A stretch of DNA of 64,000 nucleotides from Gyromitra esculenta (lineage: Eukaryota; Ascomycota; Pezizomycetes; Pezizales; Discinaceae). The stretch is taken from assembly GCA_038503075.1 (NCBI GenBank), contig JBCAML010000009.1, positions 558,001-622,000 on the forward strand, in the 5' to 3' direction. The notes under the pieces were generated by a model. It had not been told where the DNA came from. It ran no database searches and worked only from the letters and a program-made list of their open reading frames with translations. The first letter of the stretch is position 1. Every line of letters starts with the position of its first letter. The position numbers and the translations under genes are program-made. Shown here piece after piece: positions 49,864 through 60,613 of this stretch.

Positions 49864-52800
49864 ATGAGGGGCCGAAGAGGTCAACGTGGTGGGCGTCGGA
49901 GTGGACGCGTTCGTGGTCAAGCTTTTCCACCGCGCAAGACCGCCGATCAAGAAATTGATAATGAAGAATCAAGGCCACCAACGCCACAACCCCAAGATGG
50001 CGAGCCCTTGGAGCTAGAAAACGAAGATGATCTTACCGCTCCTTCTCCTGCTCCGAGGACTCTGGCTCGTCTTCCATCAATGCCATTGCAGGTTAGTTTG
50101 CGCGCTCGAAAAAGCTTGCAAAATAACTCTGCCGACAGTGAAACTTCAAAGGATATCTTGAATAGTGCAGATACACCTAATACTCCCGTCACAACGGAGA
50201 CTTCTGGCCCTGATGGCTCTTCTCCGGAGGAGGAGGAAGAGGAAGAAGAGGAAGAAGAAGATCGCCCAGCAAAACGAAGACGTATCTTGGAAAATGGTTC
50301 TGCTAATACAACCACTGTCGTCTTAGACCTGGCAACTGTCCCTGCTACAAGAGCTCGAGGTCGAGGCAGAGGTAGGGCTAGGGGAAGTAGGGCCCGAGGC
50401 ACAGAAGTGAGTAGAGGTAGGGGAAGGGGACGAGGAAGAGGAAGAGGCTCACGCGGAGGTCCCGGCTCTAGGGGTGGTAGAGGCGCATACCGAACACGAG
50501 GGAGTAGAGCAAGAGGTGGCCGAGGTGGCATTACCAAAATTCCTACGGGACCTGCAGATATATCAGTAGAAAAAATTCAGGAAGATAAAGACGAGGGCAT
50601 AATATCAGCAGCAAACGATTGGTACTCAGGTGTCACAGGCAGTTCTTATCGTAATCCTACTTACGCTAAAATAAGTCTACTCCAGGAAAAGAAGATTAAA
50701 CTCATTGCCGACTCAGCATCACTGGAAGACCTCAAGAAACGTCATTCTGACATCAAGGACCGGTTCAAGAATGTTGCAAAACTTATGATGGCACGAGATT
50801 ACAGCCGTGCAAGCAAAACTCTGAAGGAATTAAAGAGTGGTCGAGATTTGATTAGCCAAGCACCTTGGGCCAAGGAAATTTACCAGCAGTTAGAAACCAA
50901 GCTTAGGACTCATTTGGACCATCTTGAAGAAGAGTTAGAGTTTAAGGAAGCCAACGCGCTTCATGTTTTTGATGCCAGTCTTAAAATTGTTCAAAGATCT
51001 TTTGAAGTATGATTCTTCTCCTTCCATCTTATCATTATACAGGAGAAACTATGTCTTTATGCAGTTTTTTAACCACTCTTTTTCATCCGGCAGATTTCAG
51101 TCGGCGAAATGATGGATCATTGTGTTGTGGCGTTTATCCGAGGAAAACGTGACATCTCACAGCTCTGGAAAGTCCGGGATCCTTACCTCAACCACTGGAT
51201 CCTCACCAGATGTGGAATAAATAGGATCGATAAAGTTACAATGACAGACTTGATCGAGACGTTTATGCCTCGGGTTCGTGAGGGTCGTGATTGCACAAGA
51301 TACGATCGCCCACAATTGGCTTCTCGGAGTAACGAAGGATTATTTGACCGCGAGGTCAGGAAAACATGGACCGCGAGGGCTCGAAAAATATTTGGTGATG
51401 TCGTCAAAAGTGAACAGGGTTCCTTGATGACCCCCCCACAATCACCGATACTAGAACAAGATAATACGAGTATGGATATCGATGAACAAGCATTGGAAGG
51501 AATTCTGGCACACCAGTCTATACTCGATATAATCCGAGAAAATGATAAGGAAGAGGTTGCCAGGGTACAGTTTGTTTCCGATTGTAGGTTTTTTTTCAAT
51601 TTCCTAACACTTTTTTCGCGACAAATTTTGTCTAACTATATCTTTCTAGATAAATATGACCCAAAGAATCCAGCCCACGCTCCTCCACCCAGAAGATTGA
51701 CCACACGTGAATTTATGGCTATTGACACCTTGAAACGTTTAAAGGAGGGTACTGAATTTGACTCGGATGATGATTCCGATGAATACTCCGAGAATGGGGA
51801 TGATTACGAACTTGATGATGAAGCTGTGTCTGTAGATGAGCATCTACCTAACGAGAGAAGGTTTGATGGATCTACTTCTGGAAACGATTATGGAAATCGA
51901 AACATTGCAGATGATGAAAAATGCCTCCGCGTTGTCGCTCAAGTTCGGAAAGACCGTGGAGTATTAACATCGAAACGTGGAAGGTCATTGAGTGATGATG
52001 GCGATGACGATGAGTCTGATAAGGAAGAAGTGACTCAACCTACACACGTACCAAAAATTTTGCAAGAGCAACCCAGCTCAAGATCACCATCTTCCAGACC
52101 GCTCACGTCTAAAGATTTCGATTTTGTATTAGCATCGAAAACTCTATCCCAAAGCCCTACTCCCGTTGAAACAGCTAAAGCCGTGGAAACAGTCCAGGGA
52201 AAAACACCGGTTTTCGCCGCCCATACTGATTATCCGGAAATCTCAGTTCATCCCGGAAAGACTAACGGTATGTATATTTTATCCTTGCAGGCTCTAATCT
52301 TATAGCAAGGTGGCTAAGCTAACGTATGTAAAGGCTATCTTCAAGACACAGCCGTTCCTCGTCCAACTTCAATAACAGGGAACAGTACAGCAAGCCAACT
52401 TACGAATATCCCAACGTCACTCAAACGGACGCGGGATGGATCTGAAAAAGAAGTAGCTCGCGAACAACCTGACCTTAACAGCCATGGATACTTTCGCCCC
52501 AAAATCTCTGACATTGGCAATTATGCCATTCCAAAGCCCCCACACCCATTCGCCGCTGCCTTGCCAATCGACAAATCTATATACTATATTGCTCCTCGTT
52601 CTAGCGATGAACCAATCGTTACTAGGCCATATTTCACGGGTGGTGGAGGCTTCATCCCAACAAGTAATGGAAAGGATAACAGTCCGATAGCATCCGGAAG
52701 CTTTGCACCAAGACCCCCACCAAAACCTTTCGCTGATCCGTCTGGATTCACACCAATATTGAAATCTTCGTCTTTAATCCCTGTTAACTCAAGCCCGGAT

Positions 52801-53790
52801 TCCAAACCGCCTCGTCGAACCTATAAGCCGAGAGGTTCGAAAAACAAAGAACCTGGCAGACCTGGGCGAAAGCCCAACAATGCCAATACCCCCACTCCGA
52901 CAGGATATTCACATTCAGAATATTCTCTACAAGGCAAGGGTCGCATCCTTTCACCAAAACCGGCTCCTACTTCTTCGCAAATGAACTATCCACCTTCTGG
53001 GTACCCCCCGCCGAAATTCGCGCTTCCATCGAATTCTCAGACCTCAGCTGGTTATTTGAAGCAGTATACAGCAGCCTCAACACCTTCTCCTCTGAGAAGC
53101 CAATCGCGTCCTCCCTACGATCCCCGGGATATTCCCAATCCCACATGGGCACCAGTTGGTTATACCTACGGAGGCCCAAACCCACCCCAATCCCAGTTTC
53201 AGTCACCGGGCGACTATAGCCTTGACCCCTCGCGCCCATCACCAAACCCCCAGGCTCCTTACCAGTCATCTCCGGGTTATAGTCCTTACAACGTCCCCCC
53301 CAACGCTCCTATTCGTAGCACTATAGCAGCTCCTCCTCCTCCTCCTCCTCCCCATCCTTTCCTACCTGCCAATACACCCTCAACTCCCTATAGTACCCAA
53401 AGCCCATACTATACACCATCTCCAAGCTATGCCCCTCCTTCATATGTCCGGCCGTATCCCCCACCAAACCCGACATGGAGCACACCAATTACATCAAATA
53501 CGTCAGCCCTTTCTAGTAATGGCACTCCGGGAAAACCATACGAACCGAAATCACCTCCACAGTTTATTCGGGCACCGGCAACTCCCCAAGAACCAGTCAA
53601 GTACTATGTTGGTGATGGTGTATATAAAACTGCCCCTTCAACAATCGAAAGGCAGCTTTCGGTTCCTCCATCTTCACAGGGAACTGTTTTCGAGGAGGAT
53701 AGTTATTCTAAAGACTTGAACCGACTCGCTAGAAACGGGAATTGGGGTTCTGGGGTAAAGCCCGGGAACGGACCTGTCGGTTCTGCTTAA
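49864..53790 (+). CDS. large RGG-box / Pro-rich nuclear-type protein, function unknown
   Basis: Four exons: 49864-51006, 51094-51583, 51650-52267 and 52334-53790, giving 1235 aa. The second intron (66 nt) is in frame without stops, so unspliced reading inserts 22 false residues. Regions in order: N-terminal Arg/Gly; a Glu run followed by 'RPAKRRR' (NLS-like); an RG/RGG-rich block near residues 160-225; a predicted helical region 'KRHSDIKDRFKNVAKLMMAR' to about 380. A conserved-looking core follows ('MMDHCVVAFIRGKRDISQLW', 'RKTWTARARKIFGDVV'), then an acidic stretch and an AT-hook-like 'PRGSKNKEPGRPGRKP'. The last ~300 residues are Pro/Tyr/Ser-rich and disordered. RGG boxes and AT hooks suggest RNA/DNA binding; I do not recognise the family. 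Confidence 0.8.
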
Positions 53791-54884
53791 ATCTTATTTG
53801 CGATAAAGCGAAGCCTATTCGATTCAATTCAGTTTGCATCAATCAATCAATATGGTTTTTCGATTCTAGCACTCCAGAGAGACGGGGAAAGGCAGCCTAC
53901 AGAATATTAAGAGTGCTGCACTTAGGGAAGCGATGATATTTGGTGATGGAGTTTTGTTTTTTTAGGGTTACATGGTGGCATTGATGTCACCTTCATTTTT
54001 CCTCTTCTTTACATTTAACCCTCGCTTCGTTATATTTTCTTCAGTTTAATTCGTATACATAGATTGTTTTCTGTTTTTTTTGGTGATCGGTTAACAATAC
54101 GTGTAGTTAGAAATATTTTTGTTACCAGATTGCTTTTTCCCCATTTCACCCATTCATTTCCATCCCATCGTTGCCACGATTATTTTTTTTACCCCTTTTT
54201 CTTCTTTCCTACCCCCAATCAATTTGCCACTTTCACTCCTTTGCGGGGTTACAGCAGTTAAATTCTTATGTTGAAGGTAGCTGGCTGCCAGGAGGAAAGC
54301 AATAAATACGATGGAGAGTATTAGTAGGGAGGAATTTACTGGAAAGTCGAGTTTTATCATATTTTCTGCCGTATATTTAATGAGCATCATTCTCGCTCCC
54401 CTGCATTTTTATTTCACATTGTCTCTTTTTTTTCATTTCTAAGAATAGTCCAATAATGGAAATGATCAAAAAGGCTATATCCAAAAAGGGTAGAGTGCTA
54501 CGCAAATGATAGTAATTAGTAGCAACTTGGAAGTAACCTTCCCAGTAGTAAAGTTGCCAAGACGAGTGACACTGGGTGAACTTGGGGTCTCATGACCCGA
54601 GAATAAGGCCCCCAGCAAAGTTGTGAAAGGACAACAAACACCGCAGTAACAGCGTAAGCTTATAGGACATATACCAAGGCAGCAATGAGCAGTTCGCTCT
54701 AAGCTGCGCATATGTAGAACCTACTGTGCTGGAGGTAAGAGTTATTTGCACTTCGCACATGCCCCGACACCTACATGCAGGCGATCTGTACTCCCCAAAC
54801 GGCTAGTAACCGAAAGGGCACATTCAAGGATTTACTAATCAAATATAGAGCAACTTGCCATAAAAAGCAACACGATGAGAATCG
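53791..54884. other. intergenic
   Basis: 1.1 kb, T-rich 3' flank, with small unsupported frames. Confidence 0.6.
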
Positions 54885-55790
54885 CTATGTGATTCCACAA
54901 CTTGCTAACCTGTGCATAGTTGCGCTGTGCCACTGCCAACTGTTTTCTTCTGCGTGGCTATTATTATACTCTCCTTCGTCCGAAATCTCGTGCCCATTGA
55001 GCACGTCCAGATGAGCAACACTCATATGTTCTTGCCAAAGTGGCAAAGTTCCAAGAATCCTCTTACAGTATTCGCACTGGAAGCTCGCATGCTCACCGCA
55101 ATAGCCCCTTCTGTGTTCCATCCATGCGTAACAATGATTCTCTAGATCAACCTCGTTGCAGCAGACCACCCGACAATCGTCCTTTTGACACACCCATTCA
55201 TGTCTCCCGTCGCTACTGGATTTCCCGATATGTTCCCCCAGTGAATCGAGATGTGGGAAGTCAAGTTTGCACACATAACAGCAATTATGTCCCCAGCTAA
55301 AACGCTCATGGTCGCTCCAACAGCTAGTAGAGACGAGCTCATCACACCGGCTACATCGCATCGCCGCCATGCCTTCGCACCTATAGCCGCGGGCCGTATT
55401 TTCCCAGTGGATTAAGTCCACCATCTCGTGATTGTGGCGACCTATCGCAGAAGGGAAGCCCGTACGGCACCAATGACATTTATAAGAGTTAACAGAACCA
55501 AGAAACTCGTCGATGTAATTCCGATCGTGCACACGTTTAAACTCAGGGAGCTGACGGTGCTCTGCTAGTTCTTCGGCTGTGTCGAAGCAGAGGCTGCAGG
55601 TCCAACAGACGCGATCGAGTCTCGAGACGCGAGTAGGAAAAGGGGCCGCTCGAAGGCTTTTGTGCCTCGATGAAAACCATCGGCTGAGATGAATGCTCCG
55701 CTGTAGATATTAGTAGATATACAAGGGGTAAAATTAAGGTAGACAGATAAAGGATACCTTCTTGTGCGGTTTCCTCTGATGGATATACAT
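54885..55790 (-). CDS. multi-C2H2 zinc-finger protein, copy 1
   Basis: Two exons, 55790-55758 and 55700-54885, encode 282 aa; an in-frame TAG upstream makes the ATG at 55790 the first available. Several Cys2-His2-like units are visible: 'CWTCSLCFDTAEELAEH', 'CHWCRTGFPSAIGRHNHE', 'RCSRCDELVSTSCWSDHE', 'CCYVCKLDFPHLDSLGEHI', 'CQKDDCRVVCCNEVDLENHC' and 'CEYCKRILGTLPLWQEHM'. Linkers are not the TGEKP type, so these may be protein- or RNA-binding rather than classical DNA-binding fingers. No activation or other domain is seen. Clearly paralogous to the gene at 58909 (same finger order, shared 'ILG(T/S)L..W..HM' ending) but shorter at the N-terminus. Function unknown. Confidence 0.72.
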
Positions 55791-56362
55791 AGACTCTAAG
55801 AGACCGACAATGTCTACCCGAACAATGCTAGATTCTAATTGCAAACGTGTAGATCGTGAAACGCGAGCCTAATATTCAAAGGAGGGGATACAGACTGATG
55901 CGGTTGATTTACTATCCACTTCTGACTTCTAACGTCAGTGGTTTTTATCCCACTGGTAAGGTGTTGTGTGGCTAAAGTGAAGTGTGGAAGAGAGTAAGTA
56001 AGACCAGTTGTGGTTTTATCTTGTAGGGACTACGACAAAGCATCATCACTTCAAGTTACCTGGTAAATTGGGCGTTCTGAAGTGTTAATTCAGTCAAGGA
56101 TAAACACATCTACAAAAGCCTAGGAATATACATTTAGTCAGATACTTCCACATTTTCTAGCAGAATTAACGGCGAAAACTTTTATGAAAGAACGACAATC
56201 ATTCCGCTATTCCTCTATTCGAGTAAGTGGTATGGTATGGTATCAACCCCTCTGCTGCAGTACTACTTTATTTATAATGAGTCTTGGCCATCGATATCTA
56301 TCCCCATCCCATCGGAAGGAAAAAAACGTATTTTATTTCAAAATCTGATTGGCCGCAAAGAA
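55791..56362. other. intergenic
   Basis: 572 bp between the zinc-finger 5' end and the proteasome 3' end. Nothing seen. Confidence 0.6.
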
Positions 56363-57550
56363 TTACTCCTCTATTTCCATCTCTTCATCGTCACCACCTT
56401 CGACCATGCTCTCTTTAGCCAGCTTCTCAGCTTCGGCAACCAGCTCTTTAGGAACCTCTTCGTGCCTTCCCCATCCTTTAGCGGAAACACCCTCTTCCAT
56501 ATCCTCGCTAGAATCCCTCTCAAGCCTGACCCATGTCATCTCCAATTCAAAATCTTTGTCTTTGGAATTGTCGTCATGCGCAAAGTAAATGATCCGTGCA
56601 GCGTGCTTGACAGCCTCCTTGACAGTGATGTTCGGCAGAGGAAGTTTCTCGAGTTCTGCTTTGGCAGCTTGACGACCGCGACCCGTGGCAGCACCAAAAT
56701 AACCCTACATCCAGGAGAATATATTTAGTTTTATAGATCTGTGAAATCCACCGCCTAACCAACCAAAGTATAGGAAGCGTGAACCATACCCAGCCAACAC
56801 CACTCGGCTCAACCATCCACAAACCGGGACCACCCTCTTCATCCATTCCTCCAATGATCGCAGTAACCCCAAATGGCCTCACACTGGAATATAGCGTGTA
56901 GGCCTGAGCATATCCGCCCATCCTGTCCGCCAAACTGGAAACTGGAATAGGAGTGTGGTAGAATTTACGCCACGAAGCAGCTTCACTACGGGCACGTGAA
57001 GTGAAATGGCGGGCATCGGGAACCAGACCGGAACAGGCCTGCAATAAGCAAACAAGCAGGGTATGTCAGTCAGATTAAGTCCGATGATAAGAAAATCATC
57101 ATCGAGAAAGTATGTGGAGAGTGGGCATACGATTCCGACGTGTCTATCAATGGTAGCAATCCTTTTATTGCTTCCAGGTACCAATAACTTGCTCCCGATC
57201 AGTTTCTCGACGGCGAGGACAACACCATCCTTACACCGTATTCCGATAGCAGTTCCACCATTCTCAACAGCTTTGGTAGCATATTCTACCTACCAATGGA
57301 ACCATCCCCGAGAGTCAGCCAAGAGCTCTTATTCGGCCGGCATCTCTAACAGGCAAGCAATAAAAGAATTATAGTATTAATCCTACCTGAAAGTTCCTCC
57401 CATCAGGACTGAAGACGGAATTTGAAAGATCGTAACCTGTCCCGATCGATGTCTACCCCCCGTCAGCCAACTTGAACCAGAACACCCCGCAACGACCCCA
57501 CAATCCATCCTGAAACAATGGTACAAAACATTCCAGGAAGTAGTTACCAT
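56363..57550 (-). CDS. PRE10: 20S proteasome subunit alpha-7
   Basis: Five exons: 57550-57548 (only the ATG), 57452-57387, 57289-57131, 57038-56790 and 56704-56363, giving 272 aa. It is one of seven alpha subunits forming the outer rings of the 20S core in nucleus and cytosol. The N-terminal alpha signature reads '[19 protein letters not shown]' then '[12 protein letters not shown]'. Conserved blocks '[20 protein letters not shown]', '[19 protein letters not shown]' and '[19 protein letters not shown]' match PSMA3/Pre10, as does the acidic C-terminal tail (ends '[11 protein letters not shown]'). The first exon is a bare start codon: ATG followed directly by GTAACT, then a 95-nt intron to TAG/ACATCG. 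All other introns are 85-97 nt. Divergent from the cofactor A gene. Confidence 0.95.
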
Positions 57551-57814
57551 GGCGGATAGAAGCTCGGATTACCGATAGATGGATGAGGGATGATTCGGAT
57601 GATGGAAGTTGCTTAGTTGAGGGCTTTGTAGATATCTATGGCATCACCACAGGCAGGCAGCAGGGTGGAGGGGAGGTGGGAGCTGCTGCACGCGTTACGC
57701 TAGGCTTCTTTAGAAAGCGGCTCTCAGGGCTCAGGGCAACTGTGGCCGGGTAACGAGATGTCAAATCGCGGACAGCCAAATTCGAAATAACTCGAAATCG
57801 AAATCAATGAAACA
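57551..57814. promoter_or_regulatory. divergent promoter, proteasome alpha-7 / cofactor A
   Basis: 264 bp separate the two start codons. I did not identify a clear proteasome-associated control element. Confidence 0.45.
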
Positions 57815-58313
57815 ATGCCTCCTTCGTCTACCCTCGCTATTAAGACTTCATATGTTGTCCGCCTCGCCAAATGGAAGCTTCTTATCACAAGGAAGCCATT
57901 CAACAGAAATCCCGCATCGAAAAATTGGAGGCGGAAGGTGCCGACGAATATGAGTTAAGACAACAGATTTGTTACATTAATTATATCCATCGTTTATTAG
58001 TCTATTATTTATTTAATTCCTCTCCAATATAGCCAACATACGATGATGTACTTTATTATAGAAAAAAGTTCTTGAGGAGACGATCGTGATGGCATCTACT
58101 ATCAGAAAGCGGCTGGTACCAGCTCTTGAGCTTCTCGAAGTAGCCTTAGTGAGTCGATATCACACAATCTGTTTTAATTGTAGAGGTACACTTCTAGTAC
58201 TGTGAGAACAGGAAGCCGCGCCCGAGACCGAGCCCACTGAGTCCAAGGAGAAAACTGCCAAAGCAATCGAGGAAGGAAAGAAAGTTCTTGAAAAGTACAA
58301 CGAGGTCGAATAA
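57815..58313 (+). CDS. tubulin-binding cofactor A (Rbl2-like), frame disrupted
   Basis: Three pieces match tubulin cofactor A, a small three-helix chaperone that captures beta-tubulin. Piece 1 starts at the ATG at 57815 ('MPPSSTLAIKTSYVVRLAK'), but after Lys the homologous text continues one base out of frame ('EASYHKEAIQQKSRIEKLEA'), from an ATG at 57871 to 57966. Piece 2 is 58062-58148 ('KKVLEETIVMAST'), piece 3 is 58212-58313 ('GKKVLEKYNEVE'). The 58149-58211 intron is canonical. The 57967-58061 intron starts ATTTGT instead of GTTTGT but ends TAG. So a 1-nt deletion and a lost G at the donor separate it from a normal gene. Alternatives are assembly error, a start at 57871 with a rare AT-AG intron, or a decaying copy. 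Confidence 0.75.
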
Positions 58314-58908
58314 GGTGTTAGAAAGAAGTAACATCATACAGGATAACATCGAAGAAATAGATAGCATCCATAATAGATACCATTATAATCGATCACATCA
58401 ATAAGTGCATACCGATACCCTAGATCTGTGAACTGCTGATAATACATGTAAGATACTATCAATCATCGCCAACAAGTCCATATTTGAGAGTCTACAGCTA
58501 GCTTCAAAAAGATCATGTGTATTTTTGGCAAGATTAAAACCAAAACCAAAACCAGAGAATTGGGTTGTTTTATCTCATAAGCTAATTAAGATCGAGTGAT
58601 CGACGATGATGCTAAGCGGCCTGGGACCGAGAATTCGTCCACTAGTAGATGATACTCAGCTACAAATCCAAATAACCGAGCGATTTAAGAATCCAGCACG
58701 CTCCGACTCAATACTGCCCTGCGAGCCCTAGGAGCCAAGGCCAATCACGGTCGCCAAAAAGTCAAATTCATCCACCACACAGCCCTACCACCGAGCACCG
58801 CTGCTTTCGTTCCTATCACCATCCAGATCACTTGGTTTATCATCTCTACTTACTAATAAAGAGCTCGCTTGTTACATCACATCGCTTAGGTACTCAAATT
58901 CTGGGAAA
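58314..58908. other. intergenic
   Basis: 595 bp before the second zinc-finger gene. No gene seen. Confidence 0.6.
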
Positions 58909-59973
58909 ATGGGCTGGAAATACCTACAATTAGATGACGAGGGGTTTGGATACAAATGCCCAAGCTGTGTAATACCATTTCAAAAGCATCAAGATTTGCT
59001 CCAACACTTTGGCCATGACGAATATCACTCATTCAAAGTTGGTTTATGGAAGCTCAAGCACACCAAACAAGTTGATGATCCCATCTACTGCTTCCGCTGC
59101 GATAAGGTTATTTCCAACTTAATCCATCACTTCGGGTTCACCGAAAAACATAATGTCTGTTGGGCGTGCGAGACGGACTACAGCACCGCCGAAATCTTGG
59201 CTGAGCATATCCGTGGACGTGGCACGGTTTCCGGTGACCAGCATCTAGAAAACTATCTGAAATACAACCGAGGTAGCTGCTACCATTGCAAAGTCTGCTA
59301 CATGATATTCCCTTCGCTCTCTACACGTCGACAACACGAGTGTCAGAATTTAGTTCATGGCGACCGGAAGATCTTAAAGTACGCAAGTTCTGTCTGCTAC
59401 GACCCGTCTCTCCTAGAGATAAAAGAGCGGTCAGGTTGGATGTACTGTCATAGATGCAGTGTGGTAGTAAGTACGAAAGGGCCATCTGATGATACTCTGG
59501 ATATTTGGAAGGATCATAAGGAATTCAGCTCAAATCACAACACCTGCGATAGCTGCAGGCTAGACTTCGCCACACACAAGGCTCTCGACAAACATATCGA
59601 TAACTATCATACGGAAGATTTTGTATGTTCGGCAATGGACTGTCGAAGGATCTATAAGTCTTTGGAAGCGCTGCAAAATCATTGCATGGACAAGACAATC
59701 CTTGTTTATCCCTGGGGCGAGCATGTAAATTTTCAGTGCGATCATTGCAGGGAGATCCTCGGGTCTTTGGAGGCTTGGAAGGATCATATGAAAAGCGATT
59801 CCTTCCATGTATCCATGCTTGGAGAGTATGAACTTAATCCACTCGCACTTAGAAAGAAGCAAAATGAAGATAGCGGGAAAAATAGCGATAATAAGGGAAA
59901 TGAAGGTGTGGCCAAGATGAATAACTGGGGAGGAATAAAGGTCAAAACAGAGAGAAAGAAATGCATGAAGTAG
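58909..59973 (+). CDS. multi-C2H2 zinc-finger protein, copy 2
   Basis: Single exon, 354 aa, ATG at 58909. About nine Cys/His units are readable, among them 'CPSCVIPFQKHQDLLQHFGH', 'CWACETDYSTAEILAEHI', 'CKVCYMIFPSLSTRRQHE', 'CHRCSVVVSTKG', 'CDSCRLDFATHKALDKHI', 'CSAMDCRRIYKSLEALQNHC' and 'CDHCREILGSLEAWKDHM'. The C-terminus is Lys/Asn-rich and basic, possibly a nuclear signal ('KVKTERKKCMK'). The second half aligns unit by unit with the gene at 54885-55790, including 'DCR' and 'GEH..FQC..C', so the two are inverted, divergent paralogues around the proteasome/cofactor A pair. No other domain. Function unknown; DNA, RNA or protein binding are all possible. Confidence 0.8.
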   Translation: MGWKYLQLDDEGFGYKCPSCVIPFQKHQDLLQHFGHDEYHSFKVGLWKLKHTKQVDDPIYCFRCDKVISNLIHHFGFTEKHNVCWACETDYSTAEILAEHIRGRGTVSGDQHLENYLKYNRGSCYHCKVCYMIFPSLSTRRQHECQNLVHGDRKILKYASSVCYDPSLLEIKERSGWMYCHRCSVVVSTKGPSDDTLDIWKDHKEFSSNHNTCDSCRLDFATHKALDKHIDNYHTEDFVCSAMDCRRIYKSLEALQNHCMDKTILVYPWGEHVNFQCDHCREILGSLEAWKDHMKSDSFHVSMLGEYELNPLALRKKQNEDSGKNSDNKGNEGVAKMNNWGGIKVKTERKKCMK

Positions 59974-60613
59974 GAGAGGTGGGAAAACCCAAACGTGAAG
60001 ATGCATGTGTCCAGCGTAGAAAATGGAATTAGGTGTTCTGATCCTTCTCTTGTATACATGTATCTTGTATCCGTTATCAGAGAGGCTTTTGGGGGTTCAG
60101 GCCGCACCTGAATTTTACATTCGAAAAACAATATACTTATATTTGGTTCTGTGATATCGCTAGGGGGTTGCTATGTAATATCCATCTTCAAATAGTATGG
60201 ACTTGAAGCGCCTCCACTTTTACGCTAAGGTTCCAAAAACTTCCCACTGTTCCCCTCCAAACACCCCACCTTCGAATAGTATGGATTTAAAGTACTTTCC
60301 CTCTTACGCTAAGTTTGGATTCTATCACCTCCAGCTGTCTCCCTTCATCTCTCATCTCCAACCTCCCCACCATCCTCTCCAACCTCTCACCACTCCTCTC
60401 CAGTCTTTCTACCATTCCAATCTTTCCACCACTCCTCTCCCCAACTTTTTTTCATCTTCCATCTCCAACCTTTTCATCTTCCATCTCCAACCTTTTCATC
60501 CTCCATCTCCAACCTTTTCATCTTCTATCCCTAAACTTTCCGCTGCCCCACCAAACCAAGAAACCTTTATCATAATCGAGCTCACCGACTATCCCACGTT
60601 ACAAAATAAGGGC
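59974..60613. other. intergenic / 5' leader with repeats
   Basis: A ~43-bp sequence is duplicated at 60187-60229 and 60270-60312 (sharing 'aatagtatgga' and 'ttacgctaag'). The frame of the ankyrin gene is open from 60197, but its text here is translated minisatellite (Pro/Ser/His/Leu) and not protein-like, so I place the start at 60614. Confidence 0.55.
60453..60530. repeat. 22-bp tandem repeat
   Basis: About 3.5 copies of a unit close to atcttccatctccaaccttt plus tc. The unit is not a multiple of three. Confidence 0.75.
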
